A stretch of DNA of 64,000 bases from Streptomyces bluensis (GCF_014650715.1 NZ_BMVM01000002.1:248001-312000); one strand, 5' to 3'. Positions 26,796-36,413 are shown, counted from the first letter of the stretch. Numbers and translations are program-made. Notes: generated by a model not told the origin, from the letters alone.

Positions 26796-27479
26796 ATGGA
26801 CATATCCGGGACCCACCTCAGAGCCGTGCGCGCGGCGCTGTTCACGGCACTCGTCGTGACACTCAGCACCGCGTCGCACGTGCTGCTGTCCCGGGTCCCG
26901 TTGCCCCTCACCACGGTGGCCGCCCTCGCCGGCGCCGTCTTCGTCCTCGCGTACGCGCTGGCGGGCCGCGAGCGCGGCTTCGGGAGGATCGCGGCGCTGC
27001 TGATCCCCCTGGAGCTGGCTGCCGACACGCTGTTCACGGCCGGCCAGCACGCCTGTTACGGCCGGGTCGGCGGCCCGGTCACCGGCCCGCTGCGCCAGGT
27101 CGGCCTCGGCATCCTGTGCGGTGGCGAGGTCGGCACCCCGCTGGCCGGGGTCACCGGCGACTCCTCCCACGCCGCGGCCCTCCTCGACAACGCGGACCCG
27201 GCCGCCGCCTGGCTGCTGCTCGCCGCGCACATCGGCGTAGGGCTCCTCGCCACCGCGTGGCTGCGACGGGGCGAGCGGGCGCTGGTCCAGTTGCTCGGGG
27301 CCGCGGTCGCGGCGGGCTTCCGGCCGCTGCTGATGGCCGTCGCGGCGGTGACGGTGCGGCTCGTACCGGCCGCGCGCCGGATGCCGCGCCCGGTGCTCCG
27401 TACGGCCACCGCGCGCACCCTCCTGTACGCGCACTCCCTGGGACGGCGTGGACCGCCGTGCTCGGTCGCTGTCGCCTGA
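26796..27479 (+). CDS. Membrane protein of unknown function
   Basis: A 227-residue protein with four hydrophobic stretches (about 12-30, 37-53, 63-80, 130-150), a glycine-rich extracytoplasmic-looking loop with two cysteines (HACYGRVGG and ILCGGEVG), and an arginine-rich C-terminus. I do not recognise a characterised family. It follows the DUF2252 gene by 66 nt and precedes the DsbA-like gene by 79 nt in the same direction. Confidence 0.75.
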   Translation: MDISGTHLRAVRAALFTALVVTLSTASHVLLSRVPLPLTTVAALAGAVFVLAYALAGRERGFGRIAALLIPLELAADTLFTAGQHACYGRVGGPVTGPLRQVGLGILCGGEVGTPLAGVTGDSSHAAALLDNADPAAAWLLLAAHIGVGLLATAWLRRGERALVQLLGAAVAAGFRPLLMAVAAVTVRLVPAARRMPRPVLRTATARTLLYAHSLGRRGPPCSVAVA

Positions 27480-27558
27480 GAGACAGCACCTGAGCACGAC
27501 CAGTCCCCACACGTATCCCGCGTACGACGTGTGCGCGTCCCACATGGAGATCACCACT

Positions 27559-28359
27559 ATGAGCAAGCGGAACAGCCAGGAGGCGAAGAGGGCGGCCCGT
27601 GAGCGCCTGCGCCAGGAGCGCGAGCGCCAGGCCAAGCGCGCCAAGGTCAGGCGACAGCTCGTCGTCGCCGGTTCGATGGTCGCGGTCCTCGCGATAGCGG
27701 GCGGCGTCGGGTACGCCGTCGTGCAGAACAACAAGCCCACGAAGTGGGAGCAGGCCGCCGACGCGAAGGTGGTCGCGCCCGCCAACACCTCGGGCAAGAA
27801 CGGCACCACCGTCGTGATCGGCGACTCGAAGTCCAAGAACACGGTGCACCTCTACGAGGACCCGCGCTGCCCGGCCTGCGCCCAGTTCGAGCAGACCGTC
27901 GGCGAGAGCGTCAACAAGGGCATGAAGGACGGCGACTACAAGCTCTCCTTCACCCTCGGCACCTTCCTCGACGGCAATCTCGGCGGCGACGGCTCCAAGA
28001 ACGCGCTGAGCGCGCTCGGCGCCGCGCTGAACGTCGGTCCCGACGCGTTCCTGGAGTACAAGGCCGCGCTGTACTCGGCGAAGTACCACCCGCAGGAGTC
28101 GACCGACGAGTTCGCCAAGAACAGCTATCTGATCAAGGTGGCCGACACGGTCGACGCGCTGAAAAACAACAAGACGTTCCAGAACGCCGTCGAGAAGGGC
28201 ACCTACGACGCCTGGGCGATGAAGATGAGCAAGACCTTCGACGACGCCAAGGACGTGGACTCAACCCCGACCATCAAGATCAACGACAAGAAGATCGACA
28301 ACCCGTCCACGGTCGCCCAGTGGGAGACGGCGCTCAAGGACGCGGGCGTCACGAAGTGA
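27559..28359 (+). CDS. Membrane-anchored DsbA-like thioredoxin-fold protein
   Basis: A 266-residue protein. A basic cytoplasmic head (residues 1-28, KRAARERLRQERERQAKRAK) leads into one transmembrane helix (about 31-53), then an exported domain. The domain has HLYEDPRCPACAQFEQTV, where CPAC (about residues 103-106) is the redox motif in a DsbA-type thioredoxin fold, and the cis-proline region STPTIKIN. It probably handles disulfides outside the membrane. The ATG at 27559 has GGAG 9 nt upstream. A strong hairpin ends the transcript. Confidence 0.92.
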   Translation: MSKRNSQEAKRAARERLRQERERQAKRAKVRRQLVVAGSMVAVLAIAGGVGYAVVQNNKPTKWEQAADAKVVAPANTSGKNGTTVVIGDSKSKNTVHLYEDPRCPACAQFEQTVGESVNKGMKDGDYKLSFTLGTFLDGNLGGDGSKNALSALGAALNVGPDAFLEYKAALYSAKYHPQESTDEFAKNSYLIKVADTVDALKNNKTFQNAVEKGTYDAWAMKMSKTFDDAKDVDSTPTIKINDKKIDNPSTVAQWETALKDAGVTK

Positions 28360-28404
28360 CCCGCGCCTGAGGCGCGTCAGGCGGCCTGTCAGGTGACGCA
28401 CGGC

Positions 28405-28444
28405 CGAAGTGCGGGCGAACTCTTCACGAGTCGCCCGCACTTCG
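28405..28444. terminator. Hairpin after the DsbA-like gene
   Basis: A 14-bp perfect stem (CGAAGTGCGGGCGA and complement) with a 12-nt loop, 46 nt after the DsbA-like stop. It separates this gene from phoD. Confidence 0.8.
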
Positions 28445-28448
28445 CGTC

Positions 28449-28472
28449 GTCTGCCTTACCTCTTCACTTACC
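28449..28472 (+). promoter_or_regulatory. Possible PHO box upstream of phoD
   Basis: Two similar direct units, GTCTGCCTTACC and TCTTCACTTACC, end 20 nt before the phoD start. Streptomyces PhoP binds 11-nt direct repeats of the GTTCACC type, and phoD genes in this genus are known PhoP targets. The match is imperfect, so this is a suggestion. Confidence 0.35.
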
Positions 28473-28492
28473 GACCAGTAATCTGCTCGGCC

Positions 28493-30151
28493 GTGACCAG
28501 TCGCATCAGATCCCACGCCGGCCCCAACTCTCCCAGCCCGCGCCGCCGTACGGTCGTCAAGGCGGCCGCGGCAGGCGCGGTCCTCGCGGCCTCACCGGCC
28601 GCCGCGGTTGCCGCCCGTGCCGCCGAGGCGCCCGCGTTCCTGCACGGCGTCGCCTCCGGCGATCCGCTGCCCGACGGCGTCCTGCTGTGGACCCGGGTGA
28701 CGCCCGCACCGGAGGCGGTACCCGGCTCCGGGCTCGGCCCGGACGTCGAGGTGAGCTGGACGGTCGCCCTGGACAAGGCGTTCACGACCATCGTCGCCAA
28801 GGGCCGGGCGACCGCATCCGCCGCCACCGACCACACGGTGAAGGCCGACATCCGCGGTCTCGCCCCCGCCACCGACTACTGGTTCCGCTTCTCCTCCGGC
28901 GGCACCGACTCCCCCGCCGCCCGCACCCGCACCGCCCCGGCCCCCGACGCCGCCGTGACCTTCGTGCGCTTCGGCGTGGTCTCCTGCGCCAACTGGGAGG
29001 GCGGCCACTTCGCCGCGTACCGCCACCTGGCCACGCGCGGCGACCTGGACGCATGGCTGCACCTGGGCGACTACATCTACGAGTACGGCACCGGCGAGTT
29101 CGGCACGCGCGACACCGTCGTACGCCCGCACGCGCCCGCGCACGAGATCCTCACGCTGGCCGACTACCGCACCCGGCACGGCCGTTACAAGACGGACGCC
29201 GACCTGCAAGCCCTGCACGCGGCGGCCCCCGTCATAGCCATCTGGGACGACCACGAGATCGCCAACGACGCCTGGTCGGGCGGTGCCGAGAACCACACCG
29301 AGGGCGCGGAGGGCACCTGGGCGGCGCGCCGGTCCGCGGCCAAGCAGGCGTACTTCGAGTGGATGCCGGTGCGTCCGGCCGTCTCCGGCAGCACCTACCG
29401 CCGGCTGCGCTTCGGCAAGCTGGCCGACCTCTCGCTGCTCGACCTGCGCTCGTTCCGCTCACAGCAGGTGTCGGTCGGCGACGGCCAGGTGGACGACCCG
29501 GACCGTACAATCACCGGTCGCGCCCAACTCGACTGGCTCAAGAGCGGGTTGAAGACCTCGGACACCACCTGGAGGCTGGTCGGCAACTCGGTGATGATCG
29601 CACCGTTCGCCATCGGGTCGCTCACCGCCGACCTCCTGAAGCCGCTCGCCGAGCTCCTCGGACTGCCCCGGGAGGGACTCGCCTTCAACCCCGACCAGTG
29701 GGACGGCTACACCGACGACCGCCGCGAACTCCTCGCTCATCTGCGCGACAACGCGATCCGCAACACGGTCTTCCTCACCGGCGACATCCACATGGCGTGG
29801 GCCAACGACGTGCCGCTGAACGCCGGTACGTACCCGCTGTCCGCCTCGGCCGCCACGGAGTTCGTGGTCACCTCGGTCACCTCCGACAACATCGACGACA
29901 TCCTCAAGGTCCCCGAGGGCACCGGCACCGCGCTGGCCTCCCCGCTGATCCGCGCCGCCAACCGGCACGTCCACTGGGTCGACACCGACCGGCACGGCTA
30001 CGGCGTCCTGGACATCACGGCCGAGCGGGCGCAGATGGACTACTACGTGCTCTCCGACCGCACGAAGGCCGCCGCGACCTCGTCCTGGGCCCGCTCGTAC
30101 CGCACGCGCAGCGGCACGCAGAAGGTGGAGCGCGCCTACGACCCCGTGTGA
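28493..30151 (+). CDS. phoD: Tat-exported alkaline phosphatase D
   Basis: A 552-residue secreted phosphatase. The signal contains the twin-arginine motif [19 protein letters not shown] (residues about 15-33) and an alanine-rich cleavage region. The PhoD N-terminal domain follows ([21 protein letters not shown]), then the metallophosphoesterase core with [36 protein letters not shown] and [10 protein letters not shown], which hold the Fe/Ca ligands. It releases phosphate from phosphodiesters and monoesters outside the cell. GTG 28493 was chosen because it places the RRR at a normal distance; no strong SD is present. Confidence 0.95.
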   Translation: MTSRIRSHAGPNSPSPRRRTVVKAAAAGAVLAASPAAAVAARAAEAPAFLHGVASGDPLPDGVLLWTRVTPAPEAVPGSGLGPDVEVSWTVALDKAFTTIVAKGRATASAATDHTVKADIRGLAPATDYWFRFSSGGTDSPAARTRTAPAPDAAVTFVRFGVVSCANWEGGHFAAYRHLATRGDLDAWLHLGDYIYEYGTGEFGTRDTVVRPHAPAHEILTLADYRTRHGRYKTDADLQALHAAAPVIAIWDDHEIANDAWSGGAENHTEGAEGTWAARRSAAKQAYFEWMPVRPAVSGSTYRRLRFGKLADLSLLDLRSFRSQQVSVGDGQVDDPDRTITGRAQLDWLKSGLKTSDTTWRLVGNSVMIAPFAIGSLTADLLKPLAELLGLPREGLAFNPDQWDGYTDDRRELLAHLRDNAIRNTVFLTGDIHMAWANDVPLNAGTYPLSASAATEFVVTSVTSDNIDDILKVPEGTGTALASPLIRAANRHVHWVDTDRHGYGVLDITAERAQMDYYVLSDRTKAAATSSWARSYRTRSGTQKVERAYDPV

Positions 30152-30173
30152 TCCGTGTGACCCCGTGTGACCG

Positions 30174-30743
30174 TCACAGGGTGTCGAGGAAGCCGAGCGC
30201 CGCCTTCCAGGTGGCCTCGGCGGCCTCCGCGTCGTAGTCGGGCAGGCCGGGGTCGGTGTAGAGGTGCCCCGCTCCCCGGTACCGGTAGACCTCGACGTCC
30301 GCGCCGATCGCACGCATCCGCAGGTACCAGGCGCTCAGCCAGTCGTCCGGCTCGAAGGGGTCGGGCTCGGCGACGTGCAACTGGACGGGCAGTTCGTCCA
30401 CCGAGGCGTTCTCGGCGATGTCCGAGGTGCCGTGCAGGAGCAGCAGCCCGCGGGCCTTCTCGTCGCCGAGCGCCAGCGTCTGCGCGATGGCGGCGCCCAA
30501 GGAGAAGCCCCCGTAGACGAGTCCCCGCTCCGAGTACGGCGCGGCGGCCAGGACGGCACGCTTGAGCAGCTCGTCCTTCCCGGTCTCGTCCTTGAAAGCC
30601 ATGCCCTCCTCGACCGTGTCGAACGTCCGCCCCGCGAAGAGGTCCGGCGTCCACACCTCGTGTCCGGCGGCGCGCAGCCGGTCCGCGGCGTCGCGCACCG
30701 CTGGTCTGAGGCCATGGGTCGAGTGGAAGAGCATGATGTCCAT
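30174..30743 (-). CDS. Dienelactone hydrolase family protein
   Basis: A 189-residue alpha/beta hydrolase beginning MDIMLFHSTHGLRPAVRDAADRLRAAG. The nucleophile elbow GGFSLGAAIA (Ser about residue 81) has serine where classical dienelactone hydrolase has cysteine. HVAEPDPFEP supplies the acid region and GAGHLYTDPG the histidine. It probably acts on small esters; the substrate is unknown. It is convergent with phoD, 22 nt apart. Confidence 0.85.
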   Translation of the reverse strand: MDIMLFHSTHGLRPAVRDAADRLRAAGHEVWTPDLFAGRTFDTVEEGMAFKDETGKDELLKRAVLAAAPYSERGLVYGGFSLGAAIAQTLALGDEKARGLLLLHGTSDIAENASVDELPVQLHVAEPDPFEPDDWLSAWYLRMRAIGADVEVYRYRGAGHLYTDPGLPDYDAEAAEATWKAALGFLDTL

Positions 30744-30878
30744 GCGTTCATGGTGCCAGCCGGGTACGACAGCGCGGGGTCACGGTGGTGCGGTACCGCG
30801 GCCGTGGCCGGGGCCGTACCCACGATGGGGGCGAAGTCACATGTTCATCACCCCGTGGAGCCGGTTACGTTCGGAGGC

Positions 30879-32006
30879 ATGGAGAACGTACTGCGTCCGC
30901 TGATCGTCGGCGGCGGCTCCGTCCTGCTCGCCCTGCTCGTCGGGTGGGCCGTGGACCGCCTGCTGCGCAAGGCGGACGAGCGGCACAGCGACACGCCCCT
31001 GTGGGACCTGCTCCGGCGCGGCCGCGTCCCCTTCCAGCTCGTGCTGTGCGCGGCCGCGCTGAGAAGTTCCTACGACCAGGTGGACCTCCTCGTGAACCAC
31101 CAGGTGGCCATCGGACGGATCCTGACGCTGGTCCTCATCGGGTCGACGGCGTGGCTGGTGATCCGTATCGCGGCCGCGATCGTCGAGACCTCGTACACCC
31201 GCTACGCGAGTACCCACCGCGATGCCGCCCGGATACGCCGGGTGCGGACACAGGTGACGCTGATCATGCGGGTCGTCGCCGCGGTGGTCGGTGTGGTGGC
31301 GGCCGCGTCCATGCTGCTGACGTTCCCGGCGATGCGCGCGGCCGGCGCCTCGCTGCTGGCTTCGGCCGGGATCCTGGGCATCGTCGCCGGTATCGCCGCG
31401 CAGTCCACGCTCAGCAACCTGTTCGCGGGGCTGCAGATCGCCTTCGGCGACATGGTGCGGCTGGGCGACGTGGTCGTGGTGGAGGGCGAATGGGGCACGG
31501 TCGAGGAGATCACCCTGACGTTCCTGACGGTGCGCACATGGGACGAGCGCCGTATCACGATGCCGGTGTCCTACTTCACGTCGAAACCGTTCGAGAACTG
31601 GTCCCGGGGCGGCGTCCAGATGACCGGGACGGTCTTCTTCCACGTCGACCACTGCGCCCCGCTGCCCGCCCTGCGCGAGAGGCTCCGTGACATCCTGCGC
31701 GAGTGCCCGGCCTGGGACGGCCGCCACTACGACCTGACCGTCACCGACTCGACCCCCAGCACCATGGAACTGCGGGCGCTGGTGACGGCGAAGGACCCGG
31801 ACGACCTGTGGACGGTACGGGTCACGGTCCGCGAACAGCTGATCGGCTGGCTCGCCCGGGAGCACGCCTACGCCCTCCCCCGCGTCAACACGGCCGACGC
31901 GGTCCTGCCCCCGGGGCACGACCACAGCCGGGCTGACGGGGTGCCGCACCGTGTGACACGGGGCCGCGTCCACGAAACACCGAGAACCGGACCGGGGCGG
32001 GGCTGA
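30879..32006 (+). CDS. MscS-type mechanosensitive ion channel
   Basis: A 375-residue membrane protein with about four N-terminal helices. The MscS pore helix region is ASLLASAGILGIVAGIAAQSTLSNLFAGLQIAFGD (about residues 155-189), followed by the beta domain GDVVVVEGEWGTVEEITLTFLTVRTWDERRITMPVSYF. This class opens under membrane tension to release solutes. The C-terminus has a histidine/arginine-rich tail. CGGAGG lies 5 nt before the ATG. Confidence 0.93.
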   Translation: MENVLRPLIVGGGSVLLALLVGWAVDRLLRKADERHSDTPLWDLLRRGRVPFQLVLCAAALRSSYDQVDLLVNHQVAIGRILTLVLIGSTAWLVIRIAAAIVETSYTRYASTHRDAARIRRVRTQVTLIMRVVAAVVGVVAAASMLLTFPAMRAAGASLLASAGILGIVAGIAAQSTLSNLFAGLQIAFGDMVRLGDVVVVEGEWGTVEEITLTFLTVRTWDERRITMPVSYFTSKPFENWSRGGVQMTGTVFFHVDHCAPLPALRERLRDILRECPAWDGRHYDLTVTDSTPSTMELRALVTAKDPDDLWTVRVTVREQLIGWLAREHAYALPRVNTADAVLPPGHDHSRADGVPHRVTRGRVHETPRTGPGRG

Positions 32007-32025
32007 GCACGCCGGGCCCGGGGCC

Positions 32026-32042
32026 CCACCGGCGCCCGGTGG
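32026..32042. terminator. Short hairpin between convergent genes
   Basis: CCACCGG and CCGGTGG pair around CGC, directly between the channel gene and the end of the SDR gene. A preceding GGGCCCGGGGCCCC palindrome strengthens it. Confidence 0.45.
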
Positions 32043-32043
32043 C

Positions 32044-32784
32044 TCAGTGACCGTGCTCCGCACCGCCGTTGACCTGGATGACCTGCGCGGTGATGTGCCC
32101 GGCGGCGTGCGAGGCGAGCCAGTGCAGCGTGCTCGCGACGTCACCCGGCGTACCCGCACGCCCGGTCGAGGTCTCCGCGACGAGCCGTGCCCTGCGCTCC
32201 TCGTCCATCCCCCCGCCGAAGAACTCGGTGTCCTCGATGTAGCCGGGCGCCACCAGGTTCACGGTGACGCCCCGCGGGCCCAACTGCCGTGCCAGATCGA
32301 ACGCGTACGGGTGCAGGGCGGCCTTGGACGCCGCGTAGGCGCCGCTGCCCGAGCCGCGGTAGGCGGCGATGGAGCTGAGGAACAGCACACGGCCGCCGGG
32401 GTAGGCCAGCCGGTCCTTCAGCGCCTCCGTGAGCAGCACCGCGGTCAGGGTGTTGAGTCCGAAGTTGATGGCCCAGTCGTGCAGGACGACGTCGAGCGGC
32501 TCGTCGCTGTCCACCGTGGGCTCCAGCCGTCCGGAGCCTCCGGCGCTGTGGATCAGTACGTCCACGGTGCCGAGCTCCGCGGCCACGAACCGCTCCACCC
32601 CGCGTACGCCGCGAGGTTTGCTGAGGTCGGCCGCGTACGTCAGCGCCCCCGGCACTCCGGCCTTCTCCAGCACCTCGCCCCGCCGCCCGACCAACAGCAC
32701 GCGGTCCCCGTCCGCGGCGAAGGCCTGCGCGGCCGCGAGGCCGATCCCCGTACCACCACCACTGATCACCACGTTGCGAGCCAT
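32044..32784 (-). CDS. Short-chain dehydrogenase/reductase
   Basis: A 246-residue classical SDR with the NAD(P) motif SGGGTGIGLAAAQAF (residues 8-22), an arginine pair VGRRGEV suggesting NADP, LIHSAGGSG in place of NNAG, the catalytic SSIAAYRGSGSGAYAASKAAL (Ser, Tyr, Lys), and APGYIEDTEFFGGG. The C-terminal VIQVNGGAEHGH fits the family. The substrate is unknown. ATG 32784 was chosen because the Rossmann fold starts right after it. Confidence 0.92.
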   Translation of the reverse strand: MARNVVISGGGTGIGLAAAQAFAADGDRVLLVGRRGEVLEKAGVPGALTYAADLSKPRGVRGVERFVAAELGTVDVLIHSAGGSGRLEPTVDSDEPLDVVLHDWAINFGLNTLTAVLLTEALKDRLAYPGGRVLFLSSIAAYRGSGSGAYAASKAALHPYAFDLARQLGPRGVTVNLVAPGYIEDTEFFGGGMDEERRARLVAETSTGRAGTPGDVASTLHWLASHAAGHITAQVIQVNGGAEHGH

Positions 32785-32894
32785 GGGGTGATCGTACAAA
32801 GCCGGTTCGCGAAACGACCGACGTCAACACGGGACACCGGACGCGCCCCTCGTGCGGGGGTGTGGGGGCGGCAGCCCCAGGAAGGGGGCGGGCA

Positions 32895-32913
32895 GGCGGG
32901 GAAACAACCCGCC
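32895..32913 (-). terminator. Candidate terminator after the GNAT gene
   Basis: GGCGGG (32895-32900) and CCCGCC (32908-32913) pair over a 7-nt loop, 20 nt past the GNAT stop. A second G/C hairpin (GGGGCGGCAGCCCC) follows. Confidence 0.45.
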
Positions 32914-32932
32914 AAGGCACCCGAGCCACAAG

Positions 32933-33415
32933 CTAAAGAAGGCGCCGCATCGCACGATGCGGTATCCCCGCATCGGGGAACTCGGCCCCGTACGCCTCAT
33001 ATCCCAACCGCTCGTAGAACGCGAGCGCATGCGTCTGCGCGTGCAGATCCACCGCCGCCAGCCCACGCTCACGGGCCGCCTCCTCGACGGCCCGCACCAG
33101 GGCGGCCCCGACGCCCAGCCCGCGCGCCTCGCGCGTCACGGCGAGCCGTCCGAGCGAGCCCACGGTGAGGTCGCCGTCTGTCTTCGCCGCGGCCGCCTCC
33201 CCGTACAGCAGCCGGCCCGTGCCGAGCGGCACCCCGTCGTCCCGCACGGCCAGCACGTGCACGGCGTCGCTGTCGTACGCGTCGTACTCGATGTCCTGCG
33301 GGACACCCTGTTCGACGACGAAGACCTCCTTGCGCACCGCGAAGCACGCCTCGCGGTCCGTCGGGTTCTCCGCGACCCGTACCGCATACGAGGGGCTCGC
33401 GTGCGACGGGCTCAC
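32933..33415 (-). CDS. GNAT family N-acetyltransferase
   Basis: A 160-residue protein with the GNAT core. [21 protein letters not shown] is the N-terminal half typical of the ElaA/GNAT branch, and [26 protein letters not shown] (about 92-117) is motif A with the acetyl-CoA R/Q-x-x-G-x-G/A loop, here [18 protein letters not shown] forms motif B. The target is unknown. Its GTG overlaps the pseudouridine synthase stop as GTGA. Confidence 0.88.
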   Translation of the reverse strand: MSPSHASPSYAVRVAENPTDREACFAVRKEVFVVEQGVPQDIEYDAYDSDAVHVLAVRDDGVPLGTGRLLYGEAAAAKTDGDLTVGSLGRLAVTREARGLGVGAALVRAVEEAARERGLAAVDLHAQTHALAFYERLGYEAYGAEFPDAGIPHRAMRRLL

Positions 33416-34356
33416 GCGTACGTCTCCTCGTGGACCTGGTCCAGGGCCCTCTGCAGGTCCTCGGGGTAGTCGCTCTCGAACTCGACCCACCGCCCGTCGC
33501 CGGGGTGCTCGAAGCCGAGCCGCACCGCGTGCAGCCACTGGCGGGTCAGTCCGAGCCGCTTGGCGAGGGTGGGGTCGGCGCCGTACGTCAGGTCGCCCAC
33601 GCACGGATGCCGGTGGGCCGCCATGTGGACGCGGATCTGGTGGGTGCGCCCCGTCTCCAGCTTGATGTCGAGCAGCGAGGCGGCGCGGAACGCCTCGACG
33701 AGGTCGTAGTGCGTGACGGACGGTTTGCCGTCGGCGGTGACCGCCCACTTGTAGTCGTGGTTCGGGTGCCGGCCGATGGGCGCGTCGATCGTGCCGCTCG
33801 TCGGGTCGGGGTGGCCCTGGACCAGCGCGTGGTAGCGCTTGTCGACCGTGCGCTCCTTGAACTGGCGCTTCAGGAACGTGTACGCGTATTCCGACTTGGC
33901 GACCACCATCAACCCCGACGTGCCCACGTCGAGCCGGTGCACGATGCCCTGGCGTTCGGCGGCGCCCGAGGTCGAGATCCGGTACCCGGCGGCGGCGAGC
34001 CCGCCGATGACCGTGGGGCCGGTCCAGCCGGGGCTCGGGTGGGCGGCGACTCCGACAGGCTTGACGATCACGACCACGTCATCGTCGTCGTGCACGATCT
34101 CCATGCCCTCGACCGGCTCGGCGACGATCTGCACGGGCGCGGGCGCCTGCGGCATCTCGACCTCCAGCCAGGACCCGCCCCGCACCCGCTCGGACTTGCC
34201 GACCGCGGCGCCGTCGACCAGCACCTTGCCTGCCGCGGCCAGTTCGGCGGCCCTGGTACGGGAGAACCCGAACATGCGGGAGATGGCGGCGTCGACGCGC
34301 TCGCCCTCCAGTCCGTCGGGCACGGGCAGGGTACGGATCTCGGGAATCGTGCTCAC
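33412..34356 (-). CDS. rluD: RluA-family pseudouridine synthase
   Basis: A 314-residue enzyme. An N-terminal S4 RNA-binding domain ([30 protein letters not shown]) precedes the catalytic domain with [18 protein letters not shown], where the aspartate of HRLD (about residue 144) is catalytic. [13 protein letters not shown] and the C-terminal [10 protein letters not shown] follow. It converts uridines to pseudouridine in 23S rRNA if it is the RluD orthologue, which I infer from the S4 domain and the lspA neighbourhood. It lies 73 nt after lspA. Confidence 0.92.
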   Translation of the reverse strand: MSTIPEIRTLPVPDGLEGERVDAAISRMFGFSRTRAAELAAAGKVLVDGAAVGKSERVRGGSWLEVEMPQAPAPVQIVAEPVEGMEIVHDDDDVVVIVKPVGVAAHPSPGWTGPTVIGGLAAAGYRISTSGAAERQGIVHRLDVGTSGLMVVAKSEYAYTFLKRQFKERTVDKRYHALVQGHPDPTSGTIDAPIGRHPNHDYKWAVTADGKPSVTHYDLVEAFRAASLLDIKLETGRTHQIRVHMAAHRHPCVGDLTYGADPTLAKRLGLTRQWLHAVRLGFEHPGDGRWVEFESDYPEDLQRALDQVHEETYA

Positions 34357-34399
34357 CCGTCGAGTATGCCGGACGGCTCCGGCACCTCCGACCGGAGCC

Positions 34400-34408
34400 T
34401 GTGGACAA
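34400..34408 (-). promoter_or_regulatory. DnaA-box-like nonamer (TTGTCCACA on the minus strand)
   Basis: TGTGGACAA on the plus strand equals the preferred Streptomyces DnaA box on the minus strand. It lies in the 73-nt gap between lspA and the pseudouridine synthase gene. It is a single box, and a functional role is open. Confidence 0.35.
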
Positions 34409-34429
34409 CCTCCGGCCGCCCCGTGCGGC

Positions 34430-35095
34430 TCAGTCCTTGTGGACGGTGCCGTCCGGGTCGAGGCCCCGGAAGGAGAGAATCACGATGAGGATGCCGCCGC
34501 AGACGATCGCGGAGTCGGCGAGGTTGAAGACCGCGAAGCCCTTGGGCGCGATGAAGTCCACCACCGCTCCCTCGAAGACGCCGGGCGAGCGGAAGATCCG
34601 GTCGGTGAGATTGCCCAGGGCGCCGCCGAGCAGCAGCCCGAGCGCGACGGCCCAGGGCAGACTGTAGAGCTTCCGCGCGAGACGGATGATCACCACGATC
34701 ACGACCGCCGCGATCACCGTGAAGATGACGGTGAAGGCCTCACCGAAGCCGAACGCCGCGCCCGCGTTGCGGATCGCCTCGAACTTCAGCCACTCACCGA
34801 TGATCTCGATCGGCTCGTGGTGTTCCAGCTTCGCGACCACGATCATCTTGCTGATCAGGTCGAGGGCGTACGCGAACGCGGCGACGGCGAACAGCACGGC
34901 GATCCGGCGCCGGCCCCTGGGCTGCTCGGCCTCACCCGCCGTCCGGTGCACCTCGGCCGACGGCCCGTCCGGGGCCTCCGCCTCCCCGGAGCCGGACCGC
35001 TCGTCCGAGGCCGCCTTCCCGTCGGACTGCTCCGGTTCGGCTCCCGCCGACTCGGGGATGTCCGGCGTACCGATGATGCGCTCCGCCTCTGCCAC
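34430..35095 (-). CDS. lspA: Lipoprotein signal peptidase II
   Basis: LspA cleaves diacylglyceryl prolipoproteins in the membrane. Of 221 residues the first 63 form an acidic, probably disordered extension before the usual core. Four transmembrane helices follow. The two catalytic aspartates are in [12 protein letters not shown] and FNLADSAI (about residues 164 and 192), with the conserved [11 protein letters not shown] between helices 1 and 2. It lies 77 nt after the TraR/DksA gene. Confidence 0.96.
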   Translation of the reverse strand: MAEAERIIGTPDIPESAGAEPEQSDGKAASDERSGSGEAEAPDGPSAEVHRTAGEAEQPRGRRRIAVLFAVAAFAYALDLISKMIVVAKLEHHEPIEIIGEWLKFEAIRNAGAAFGFGEAFTVIFTVIAAVVIVVIIRLARKLYSLPWAVALGLLLGGALGNLTDRIFRSPGVFEGAVVDFIAPKGFAVFNLADSAIVCGGILIVILSFRGLDPDGTVHKD

Positions 35096-35172
35096 GTGAG
35101 TCCTTCAACCTAGGTTCCTGACTGAGGACGAGAGTACGACACCGCCCTTGGGACCACGCGCTCAGTCGGCCC

Positions 35173-36387
35173 TCAATAGCGGCGTTCCTGCTTCTGCTTG
35201 CACTCGACGCACAGGGTGGCCCTGGGAAAGGCCTGCATGCGCGCCTTGCCGATGGGGTTGCCGCAGTTCTCGCAGAGCCCGTAGGTGCCCGTGTCGAGCC
35301 GCTCCAGGGCACGCTCGGTCTGGTCGAGCATCTCGCGCGCGTTGTGGGCCAGCGCCATCTCGTGCTCGCGCGTGATGTTCTTGGTGCCGGTGTCGGCCTG
35401 GTCGTCGCCGGCCCCGTCCCCGGAGTCCCGCATCAGGCCCGCGAGGGCGCGCTCGGAGTTGTCGAGTTCGGCGTGCAGCCGCATCGCCTCGGACTGCAGT
35501 TCCGCACGGGCCTCGGCGACCTCGTCCGGAGTCCAGGGGTTCTCACCGGGGCGCACCGCGAGCTCGCCGGGTTCCGCCGCCGCGACCCGTGCCTTGGGTA
35601 CGGCCGTGGGCTTCTTCGCCGCCGTGGCCATGCCAGGAGTCTTCTTCGCAACCACTGTCGTGCCTCCCGTCGTCTTCGCGGCCTGGGCCGCACCCGCCTT
35701 CTTGGCCGTGCTCTTCTTGGCCGCGCCCGTCGTGGAGGCGCTCTTCTTGGCAGCGGGCCGCTTCGCGGCGGCCTTCTTCGCCGCCGCCTTCCTGCCGACC
35801 GCCTTCTCGCCCACCGGTGTACCGGCCCCTTCCTCCGCGCCCGCCTTCTTCGAAGCAGCCGCTCTCGAAGTCGCCACCTTCTTGGTACCCACCTTCTTGA
35901 CCGCGGCCTTCTTGGCCGCCGCCTTCTTGACCGCTGCCTTCTTGACTGCCCCCTTCTTGGCCGCCGTAGTGCCCACTTCCCCGGCACCCGCCTCGGTGAT
36001 CCCTTCCTCGACGGCGGCCGTCTTCGCCGCTCCCGCCTTCTTGGCCGCCTCCTTCGTCGTACCTGCTCTGGCTGCCGCCGCCTTCGCAGTCCCCGGCCTC
36101 TTGGTGGGCTCCTGCGCAGCCCCTGTCCGCTCGGCAGCCTTCTTGGCGACCTTCTTTGCGGCTGTCTTCTTGTCGGCTTTCGTGGCAGCGCTCGCCCTTT
36201 TCCCAGCCGCCTTCGCCGCGCCCGTCTTCTCCGGACCCGTCTTCGCCGTCCTGGCCGCGCGCCCGCCAGGAGCCTTCTGCGCACGCTTCCTGCCGCCCGC
36301 ACCCTTGGCCGCAGCCCCGCCGGAGGCACCCGCGGCCGTGGATCTCCCGGACGCCGACTGCTGTACGGCGGTCTTCTTCGCCACCAT
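35173..36387 (-). CDS. TraR/DksA-type zinc-finger protein with histone-like lysine-rich arm
   Basis: A 404-residue two-part protein. Residues 1 to about 275 consist almost wholly of K/A/T/G with many KKAA, KKTA and AKKA units, like histone H1 tails, and are presumably disordered and DNA- or RNA-binding. The C-terminal 125 residues form a TraR/DksA domain: a helical hairpin (SEAMRLHAELDNSERALAGL, REHEMALAHNAREMLDQTER) and a C4 zinc finger, CENCGNPIGKARMQAFPR then CVEC. DksA-like proteins bind RNA polymerase through the secondary channel. The acidic tip is only partly conserved here. ATG 36387 has AAGGGG upstream. Confidence 0.9.
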   Translation of the reverse strand: MVAKKTAVQQSASGRSTAAGASGGAAAKGAGGRKRAQKAPGGRAARTAKTGPEKTGAAKAAGKRASAATKADKKTAAKKVAKKAAERTGAAQEPTKRPGTAKAAAARAGTTKEAAKKAGAAKTAAVEEGITEAGAGEVGTTAAKKGAVKKAAVKKAAAKKAAVKKVGTKKVATSRAAASKKAGAEEGAGTPVGEKAVGRKAAAKKAAAKRPAAKKSASTTGAAKKSTAKKAGAAQAAKTTGGTTVVAKKTPGMATAAKKPTAVPKARVAAAEPGELAVRPGENPWTPDEVAEARAELQSEAMRLHAELDNSERALAGLMRDSGDGAGDDQADTGTKNITREHEMALAHNAREMLDQTERALERLDTGTYGLCENCGNPIGKARMQAFPRATLCVECKQKQERRY

Positions 36388-36400
36388 GGTCGCGGCCCCT

Positions 36401-36413
36401 TCACAAATTGTGA
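36401..36413. promoter_or_regulatory. Perfect 13-nt palindrome before the TraR/DksA-like gene
   Basis: TCACAAATTGTGA is a 6-bp inverted repeat about an A, 14-26 nt upstream of the ATG and just before the Shine-Dalgarno. AT-rich palindromes are rare in this GC-rich background, so it may be an operator. Confidence 0.4.

Noticed and set aside
25320-27842. 840-codon minus-strand ORF opposite the DUF2252 and DsbA-like genes
   Set aside because: It spans several real plus-strand genes and intergenic DNA with shadow-like composition.
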